A model generated the notes under the pieces. The model ran no database searches. It was not told the origin of the DNA and saw only the letters and a list, made by a program, of their open reading frames with translations. 20,400 bases of DNA from Clostridia bacterium. Lineage in GTDB: Bacteria > Bacillota > DSM-521 > Neomoorellales > Neomoorellaceae. The position numbers and the translations under genes were made by a program. The DNA lies in NCBI GenBank assembly GCA_030445875.1, contig JASUSX010000007.1, positions 1 to 20,400 on the forward strand, written 5' to 3'. Positions 15,478 to 20,400 of the stretch are shown in pieces (the first letter of the stretch is position 1; every line of letters starts with the position of its first letter).

Positions 15478-15774
15478 ATGGCAGCAAAGGATTTACCGCT
15501 GGTACCAGGGGCCCGGCCAGGGAGCATGGCCGCGGCGGCGGCCATGGAGCGCATCCGCGAACAGCGGCCGGCCATCGATAAAGAAAAGTGCAACCTCTGC
15601 CGCGAGTGCCTGCTTTATTGCCCGGACGCGGCCCTGGCGATAGCCGGGGGGGAGGTCAGGCTAGAGCTGCGGTTTTGTAAAGGGTGCGGCATCTGCGCCC
15701 GCGAGTGTCCCGCCCGGGCGATTACCATGGTGCCGGAGTACGCCGGCGACCGAGGATTGGTAGGAGAGGAGTGA
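15478..15774 (+). CDS. 2x[4Fe-4S] ferredoxin (delta) subunit of a 2-oxoacid:ferredoxin oxidoreductase
   Basis: The 98-residue protein has two cluster motifs, C38-x2-C41-x2-C44-x3-C48 and C67-x2-C70-x2-C73-x3-C77, the layout of PorD/VorD delta subunits, which pass electrons from the catalytic core to free ferredoxin. A 35-residue N-terminal extension rich in Ala precedes the clusters. ATG 15478 is used because AGGAGGA is 6 bases upstream; the ATG at 15451 lies before that site. It is the first gene after the sigma-54 promoter. Its stop is 6 bases before the alpha-subunit start. Confidence 0.9.
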   Translation: MAAKDLPLVPGARPGSMAAAAAMERIREQRPAIDKEKCNLCRECLLYCPDAALAIAGGEVRLELRFCKGCGICARECPARAITMVPEYAGDRGLVGEE

Positions 15775-15780
15775 AGGATT

Positions 15781-16941
15781 TTGCGCCAGTTGTTGAACGG
15801 TAACGAGGCTGCCGCCCATGCCGCCCGCCTGGCCCGGGTGGAGGTCCTGGCCTCCTACCCCATCACCCCGGCGGCGCCGGCCATGGAAAAGATAACCCAA
15901 TTTATAGCTGAGGGGAGCCTGAAGGCTAGATTTATCCGGGTAGAATCCGACCACAGCGCCATGGCGGCCGCCCTGGGGGCGTCCCTGGCCGGGGCGCGCC
16001 CTTTCCTGATTACCAATTCCCAGGGTCTGGCCTATATGAGCGAGGTCCTCTACCACACCTCCGGCCTGCGCCAGCCGGTGGTCATGGCCGTCGTCAACCG
16101 CGCCCTGGCCGCACCCCACAGCCGCTTCCCGGAACAAGGCGACGCGGTGGCCCAGGAGGCGGCCGGATGGATCCAGCTTTTCTGCGAGAACAACCAGGAG
16201 GTCCTGGACAGCCTTTTGCAGGCCTTTCGCCTGGGGGAAGACGAGGGGGTGCGCCTGCCGGTGATGGTCAATTATGAGGGTTATATCCAGTCCCACACCA
16301 GGGAGACGGTGGACCTGCCGCAACAGGAAGAGATCGACGGCTTCCTCCCCCTGATGCGGCGGCCGGCCCTGGATGTGGCGAACCCCATGGCTGTCAACAC
16401 GGTGGCCGGCCCGGAGCTGTATATGGACTTTAAGTACCACCAGGACGCCGCCCTGCAGCAGGCTGCCGCCGTCCTGGAGGAAGTGAGCGCGGCCTATGCC
16501 CGGCTGACCGGCCGCGATTGGGGTGGCCCGGTGGCAGGCTACCGCCTGGAGGATGCCGAGGTGGTGCTGGTAGCCATGGGCTCCCTGGTGAGCACGGCGC
16601 GGATTGCCGTGGACGCGTTAAGGGAAGAAGGGGAAAAGGCCGGTTTGCTCAAAATCCGCCTCTTCCGGCCCTTCCCGGCAGTGGCGGTGCGGCAGGGTTT
16701 GCCGGCCGCCAGGGCCATAGTGGCCCTGGACAAAAACATCGTCTACGGGGTGGGCGGCGCCCTGGGGCGGGAGCTACGGGCCAGCCTGTACGGACACGCA
16801 AGCGTCCCCGTATTCAGTTACATCCTGGGCCTGGGGGGCCGCGACGCAGGCGTGGCCGACCTGGCCCAGATTTACCGGCAGGTCCGGGAAAATATGGTGG
16901 CCGGCTTAACTCCAGCAGCCTATCAATGGTACGGCCTGTAG
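15781..16941 (+). CDS. 2-oxoacid:ferredoxin oxidoreductase alpha subunit (PorA-like)
   Basis: The 386-residue PorA/VorB-type subunit contains the pyrimidine-binding and transketolase C-terminal-like domains. Visible motifs are GNEAAAHAARLARVEVLASY then PITP at the N terminus, ESDHSAMAAALGASLAGAR (about 60-78), NSQGLAYMSEVLYHTSG, and VVNRALAAP, all typical of the four-subunit pyruvate oxidoreductase alpha chain. The enzyme uses TPP, CoA and ferredoxin to decarboxylate a 2-oxoacid to an acyl-CoA. The start is TTG 15781, preceded by GGAGTGAAGG. The exact 2-oxoacid is not readable from sequence: an ordinary pyruvate enzyme is possible, but the inducible setting argues for a special substrate. Confidence 0.9.
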   Translation: MRQLLNGNEAAAHAARLARVEVLASYPITPAAPAMEKITQFIAEGSLKARFIRVESDHSAMAAALGASLAGARPFLITNSQGLAYMSEVLYHTSGLRQPVVMAVVNRALAAPHSRFPEQGDAVAQEAAGWIQLFCENNQEVLDSLLQAFRLGEDEGVRLPVMVNYEGYIQSHTRETVDLPQQEEIDGFLPLMRRPALDVANPMAVNTVAGPELYMDFKYHQDAALQQAAAVLEEVSAAYARLTGRDWGGPVAGYRLEDAEVVLVAMGSLVSTARIAVDALREEGEKAGLLKIRLFRPFPAVAVRQGLPAARAIVALDKNIVYGVGGALGRELRASLYGHASVPVFSYILGLGGRDAGVADLAQIYRQVRENMVAGLTPAAYQWYGL

Positions 16942-16958
16942 GGCGGAGGTGAGAAGAT

Positions 16959-17831
16959 ATGGAACTTATTAACTCCTTAGCCGCAGTACCGGACACCGAG
17001 CTTTTCACCGGCGGCCACGGGGGCTGCCGGGGTTGCGGGGCCGCCCTGGCAGCACGCCAGGCCATGAAGGCCCTTGGCCCCCGCACCATCATTACCATAC
17101 CCGCTTCCTGTATGGCTACCATCGGCGGTTCGGGTTTGACCACCGCCTGGGAAATACCTTTTTACCATTCCCTGTTTGAATGTGCCCCGGCTGTCGCTTC
17201 CGGCATCCGCGCCGCCCTGGACATCCAGGGGATAGAGGACGTCAACGTGGTTTCCTGGGCCGGGGACGCCGGCACGGCGGACATCGGCTTTCAGTCCCTG
17301 ACGGGTGCGGCCGAACGCCAGGAGAATATCATCCATGTTTGTTACGACAATGAGACCTACATGAATACCGGCGGTCAAGCCGGCAGCGCCACTCCGTACC
17401 TGGCGGCCACGCCGGACACGCCGGCCGGGAAACCGACCCCCCGCAAGGATATGCTGGCCATCATGGCCGCCCATCGCCCGGCCTACCTGGCCACTGCTTC
17501 CGTCGCCTACCCCCTGGACCTGATTCAGAAATTCCAGCGGGCCAGGGAGATAGAGGGCTTCCGCTACATCCACATCCTGGCCCCCTGTTTCAAGGGGTGG
17601 GGCATCAAGGAGGACCAGACGGTACAGCTCGCCCGGATAGCCGTGGAGTGCGGCCTGTGGCAGCTTTACGAAGAGGTCGACGGCCGGCGCCGGGTGACTG
17701 TTATCCCGGAGCGGCGGCTGCCGGTGCGGGAGTACCTGCGGCTGCAGGGGCGTTTCCAGACCATGGATGAAGCAACCATCGCGGCATTGCAGGCCGCAGT
17801 CGACCGCCGCTGGCAGGAGGTGCCATCATGA
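16959..17831 (+). CDS. 2-oxoacid:ferredoxin oxidoreductase beta subunit, TPP-binding (PorB-like)
   Basis: The 290-residue catalytic TPP subunit has [4Fe-4S] ligands likely at C23 and C26 (GGCRGCG), C50 (IPASCMAT) and C209 (LAPCFKGWG). The TPP/Mg motif runs from GDAGTADIGF (101-110) to CYDNETYMNTG (127-137). The usual GDGGT is GDAGT here, a conservative change. ATG 16959 has GGAGGTGAG just upstream, 17 bases after the alpha subunit stop. The stop overlaps the gamma start (ATGA), which indicates coupled translation. Confidence 0.92.
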   Translation: MELINSLAAVPDTELFTGGHGGCRGCGAALAARQAMKALGPRTIITIPASCMATIGGSGLTTAWEIPFYHSLFECAPAVASGIRAALDIQGIEDVNVVSWAGDAGTADIGFQSLTGAAERQENIIHVCYDNETYMNTGGQAGSATPYLAATPDTPAGKPTPRKDMLAIMAAHRPAYLATASVAYPLDLIQKFQRAREIEGFRYIHILAPCFKGWGIKEDQTVQLARIAVECGLWQLYEEVDGRRRVTVIPERRLPVREYLRLQGRFQTMDEATIAALQAAVDRRWQEVPS

Positions 17832-18232
17832 TTGAGATTCGCTTCCACGGCCGCTATGGCCAGCCTGTGGCCGCCCTGGCGGGAAAAGTAGCGCAGGCTG
17901 CCCTGGCGGCGGGGAAATACGTGCAGGTCTTTGACAGCTTCGGTGCCTACCGGCCCGGAGCCCCGCTGCAGACTACCGTCCGGGTGGACGGCGGTTTTAT
18001 CCGCGTCCGTGCGGCCAATGCCAGCCAGCCCGACGTGGTGGTGGTGCTGGACAACAGCCTGCTGGCCGTGACGGATGTTACCAGAGGATTAAAGGTAGGT
18101 GGCGCGGTGCTGGCCGCCGGCATCGGGCCGGAAGCCCTGGGGGAAAAGGGCAAGAGGTTCAGCTTTGTGGCGGTGGACACAGCCGGGGATAGGCAGGAGG
18201 CTGTTCTTAAGGCCCTGGAGGAGTTCCTATGA
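17828..18232 (+). CDS. 2-oxoacid:ferredoxin oxidoreductase gamma subunit (PorC-like, short)
   Basis: The 134-residue protein of the pyruvate/ketoisovalerate oxidoreductase gamma family has an N terminus (RFHGRYGQPVAALAGKVAQA) and FDSFGAYRPGAPLQTTVRV that align with the family. The usual HGRGGQG is HGRYGQP, and the chain is about 40-50 residues shorter than typical PorC (about 180), ending soon after the DVVVVLDNSLL block. ATG 17828 overlaps the beta stop and its TGA overlaps the next ATG, so it is an intact coupled gene, not a broken one. The short form may be a subgroup trait. Confidence 0.85.
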   Translation: MIEIRFHGRYGQPVAALAGKVAQAALAAGKYVQVFDSFGAYRPGAPLQTTVRVDGGFIRVRAANASQPDVVVVLDNSLLAVTDVTRGLKVGGAVLAAGIGPEALGEKGKRFSFVAVDTAGDRQEAVLKALEEFL

Positions 18233-19401
18233 ATTTTCTGATGCAATCCCTGGCCCTGGCGGCCGGTAAGGAGCAGGTGGTGCCGGGGGAAGAGATAACC
18301 ATCAACGTTGACCTCATCCTGGGCCATGACGGTAGCGCTGGCAAGGTTCTGGCTGCCTGGCCGGACGGCGGGAAGGTAGCCTTTCCCGAACGGGTTGTTT
18401 TTACCTTGGACCACGCCCTGCCAGCGCCCACGGTGGCCAGCCGGCAGCTCCACCGGGAAATGCAGGCCTTCGCCCGGCGGCAGGGTATCCACCTCTTCGC
18501 CCGGGGCGATGGGGTACTGCACCAGGTGGTGGCGGAAAGGTTTGCCCCCCGGGCCGGGATGGTCATCGCCGGTGCTGACGGCCATGTGGCTACGGCCGGG
18601 GCCTTCGGGGCTATCGCCTTCTCCTTAACCCCCGCCGACCTGGTACCGGTGCTCCTTACCGGGCGGCTCTCCTTAAAGGTGCCGGAAACGGTAACTGTAG
18701 CGATCCAGGGACGTTTGCCAGCCGGGGTGACGCCCCGGGACCTGGGCCTGGAACTCTTGCGCCGGCTGGGCAATGGCCTCCTGCAGGGCAAAGCCCTTTT
18801 GCTCCAGGGTGAAGGCGTCTGGCAGCTTTCGCCGGCCGGCCGCATGGGCGTCTGCAACTTCATAGGCGAGATGGGCGGCGTCACCGGCCTGATTGTGTCG
18901 CCGGGGCAAGAAGCTGGGGCTGATTTAAGCCTTGACGCTACTACCCTGGAACCCCTGGTGGCCTGCCCGCCGGCACCGGCCAACGTCCATCCTTTATTTG
19001 CAGTGGCAGGCCTGCCCCTGACCCAGGTCCTGGTCGGGGGCTGCGGCAGCGGTCGCCTGGAGGACATGGAAGCCCTGGCGGAAGGGCTGGCCGGGAGGCC
19101 GGTCCATAGGGATGTAACCCTGCTGGTAGTACCGGCCTCCCGGGCTGTGCTGGAGGAGATGGAAGCCCGGGGCCTGGGGAAAGACCTGCGGCAGCAGGGG
19201 GCCATTATCCTGCCTCCTGGCTGTGGCCCCTGCCCGGGCCAGCACGCCGGCCTGCTGGCTCCCGGCGACCGGGCCCTGGCGGCTACCGTTCGCAATACCC
19301 CCGGCCGTATGGGTTCGGCGGAGGCGGAGATTTACCTGGCCTCCCCCCGGACGGCAGGCCTGGCAGCAGCCGCGGGGGCTATAGTTGCAGGGAACGCTTA
19401 A
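18229..19401 (+). CDS. Divergent aconitase/3-isopropylmalate dehydratase large-subunit family protein
   Basis: The 390-residue protein is shorter than usual LeuC (about 420). All three [4Fe-4S] cysteines are present: C272 (VGGCGSGR), C332 and C335 (GCGPCPG). Several catalytic positions are kept: D61-H62 (LDHALPAPT), D117 and H119 (GADGHVATAGAFG), N210 and E214 (CNFIGE), R355 and R360 (VRNTPGRMG). Substrate-contact positions differ: DSH becomes DGH, SNRN becomes TVRN, and SCTNGR becomes GCGSGR. The family dehydrates and rehydrates tri- or dicarboxylic acids and normally needs a small (swivel, LeuD-type) domain, which is absent here and not seen next door. ATG 18229 overlaps the gamma stop (ATGA), tying it tightly to the oxidoreductase. 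The substrate is unknown. Confidence 0.85.
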   Translation: MNFLMQSLALAAGKEQVVPGEEITINVDLILGHDGSAGKVLAAWPDGGKVAFPERVVFTLDHALPAPTVASRQLHREMQAFARRQGIHLFARGDGVLHQVVAERFAPRAGMVIAGADGHVATAGAFGAIAFSLTPADLVPVLLTGRLSLKVPETVTVAIQGRLPAGVTPRDLGLELLRRLGNGLLQGKALLLQGEGVWQLSPAGRMGVCNFIGEMGGVTGLIVSPGQEAGADLSLDATTLEPLVACPPAPANVHPLFAVAGLPLTQVLVGGCGSGRLEDMEALAEGLAGRPVHRDVTLLVVPASRAVLEEMEARGLGKDLRQQGAIILPPGCGPCPGQHAGLLAPGDRALAATVRNTPGRMGSAEAEIYLASPRTAGLAAAAGAIVAGNA

Positions 19402-19605
19402 AAGCGAACCGCTGGGATTAAATGCAGGGAGCGGTCCGGGCTGCCGTGCTTTACCCAGGCCTGCGGAATCTGATCGCTGCCCGGCAGCAAATGGTAGCCA
19501 AGAAAAGGAGGTGGTCGCCGGAATTTAGCCAATTTAATATATCATCCCGAGAACGTGGTTAATTTTGAAAGCGGGTACAGAATACAGCTACGAGGAGGGT
19601 TATAA
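19402..19605 (+). other. Intergenic gap before the carrier gene
   Basis: These 204 bases contain a hairpin without a T tract (GCTGC-CCG-GCAGC, 19476-19488), an unused-looking AAGGAGG site near 19504 followed by only a five-codon frame, and an AT-rich stretch (19525-19565). No clear terminator is seen, so read-through from the oxidoreductase operon into the carrier gene is likely. Confidence 0.45.
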
Positions 19606-20400
19606 ATGGAGGGCCTTGTTCCGGTAATATCCCTGATAGCCCTGATAATAGCCATCATCATCAGTGTTACCACCTCCCTGAATATCGGCACCCTGGCCAT
19701 GGGCTTATCCCTGTTAGTGGGCTATTATATCGGCGGGCAAAAAATCGATGCTATCCTCAAAGGCTATCCCACCAGCCTCTTTATCATGCTGGCCGGGGTG
19801 ACTTACCTCTTTGCCATCGCCCAGGTGAATGGCACCCTGGAGAAGATCACCAAATACGCCGTCAAAGCCGTCCGCGGTAATGTCGCCCTGCTACCCATCG
19901 TCTTTTTCTTCGTTGCCTTTGGCCTGTCGGCCATGGGACCCGGCCAGATCACCATCTCCGCCCTGATGGCCGCGCCGGCCATGCTCCTGGCGGAGGAAGT
20001 GGGCATCTCGCCGCTCCTTATGGCCCTGGTGGTCGGTAACGGCGCCCAGGCCGGGGCCATGTCGCCCATAGCGCCGCCGGGGATCATTACCGCCGGCTTA
20101 ACCCAGAAGATGGGCCTGACAGGGGTCAGCGGCGTCCTCTGGCTGAACATGTTTATCGGCCATGTGGCTGTTGCCATTATCGCCTACGTCCTCTTCGGCG
20201 GCCTTAAACTCCTGCGGGTCAAGGATTCCGGCCAGCGCCAGACCCTGATGAACATGCAGGTGGAACCCTTTACCCAGCAGCAGATTACGACCATTATCGG
20301 CATCGCCGTCCTGATTATCGGCGCCCTTTTCTTCAAGTTGGATATCGGCTTTGGCGCCTTCCTCATCGGTGCTGTCCTTTCCTTGCTGAAGGTTGCCGAC
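19606..20400 (+). CDS. MatC-like (di)carboxylate carrier, N-terminal 265 residues (partial)
   Basis: The frame runs off the window end. It is strongly hydrophobic, with about seven membrane segments (near residues 4-20, 26-43, 55-74, 92-108, 118-145, 178-200 and 229-262). The segments SLNIGTLAMGLSLLVGYYIG and LFIMLAGVTYLFAIAQVNGT match the N-terminal domain of MatC-type dicarboxylate carriers (malonate/C4-dicarboxylate uptake, IT superfamily). The MSPIAPPGIIT segment (152-162) is the kind of Pro/Gly re-entrant motif such carriers use for substrate binding. ATG 19606 has GAGGAGGG about 6 bases upstream. It lies behind the aconitase homologue and would supply the acid processed by the operon. 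The exact substrate is not readable. Confidence 0.82.
   Translation, partial: MEGLVPVISLIALIIAIIISVTTSLNIGTLAMGLSLLVGYYIGGQKIDAILKGYPTSLFIMLAGVTYLFAIAQVNGTLEKITKYAVKAVRGNVALLPIVFFFVAFGLSAMGPGQITISALMAAPAMLLAEEVGISPLLMALVVGNGAQAGAMSPIAPPGIITAGLTQKMGLTGVSGVLWLNMFIGHVAVAIIAYVLFGGLKLLRVKDSGQRQTLMNMQVEPFTQQQITTIIGIAVLIIGALFFKLDIGFGAFLIGAVLSLLKVAD

Noticed and set aside
18207..19295. 362-codon minus-strand open frame across the aconitase homologue
   Set aside because: Shadow frame, Arg/Pro/Ser-rich, no motif, overlaps a coupled operon gene on the other strand.
1..20400. CRISPR array, tRNA or rRNA genes, insertion sequences
   Set aside because: No regularly spaced repeats, cloverleaf-like sequence, rRNA blocks or transposase motifs were seen on reading both strands.

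Overview
The window looks like a chromosomal segment of a thermophilic acetogenic Firmicute, most likely Moorella or a close relative. Three things point that way. A selenocysteine (UGA)-containing formate dehydrogenase catalytic subunit sits behind NuoE- and NuoF-type diaphorase subunits, which is the arrangement of the Moorella-type NAD(P)-linked tungsten/selenium enzyme. The DNA is GC-rich with strong AGGAGG ribosome sites and frequent GTG/TTG starts. A four-subunit 2-oxoacid:ferredoxin oxidoreductase is also present. The species assignment is inference from gene content.

Positions 1-2466 are accessory: the tail of an antitoxin coupled to a PIN-domain toxin, then a minus-strand DUF815-type AAA ATPase interrupted by an in-frame TAA, then what look like the joined ends of an eroded MntA/HepT toxin-antitoxin pair. 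Positions 2466-6813 carry an exported FAD-dependent oxidoreductase, a secreted S41 (CtpA-type) protease and an FMN-dependent alpha-hydroxy-acid dehydrogenase-like protein with an N-terminal Cys cluster.

Positions 6831-12422 form the formate dehydrogenase transcription unit: candidate sigma-A promoters, nuoE-like, fdhB (NuoF-like), a 224-base spacer with a perfect hairpin, fdhA read through a UGA with a clear bacterial SECIS hairpin, and a bidirectional terminator. The complex should pass electrons between NAD(P)H and CO2/formate at the entry of the Wood-Ljungdahl methyl branch. A minus-strand RelE-like toxin and its antitoxin follow.

Positions 13013-20400 appear to be one inducible catabolic module. 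A PrpR_N-PAS-AAA+-Fis sigma-54 activator is divergent from an almost perfect -24/-12 promoter. That promoter precedes a 2x[4Fe-4S] ferredoxin subunit, the alpha, beta and gamma subunits of a 2-oxoacid:ferredoxin oxidoreductase, a divergent aconitase/LeuC-family protein, and a MatC-like (di)carboxylate carrier cut by the window edge. My reading is that a carboxylic acid is imported, rearranged or dehydrated by the aconitase homologue, and oxidatively decarboxylated to an acyl-CoA with reduction of ferredoxin. The substrate cannot be named from sequence, and this is the most novel-looking system in the window.
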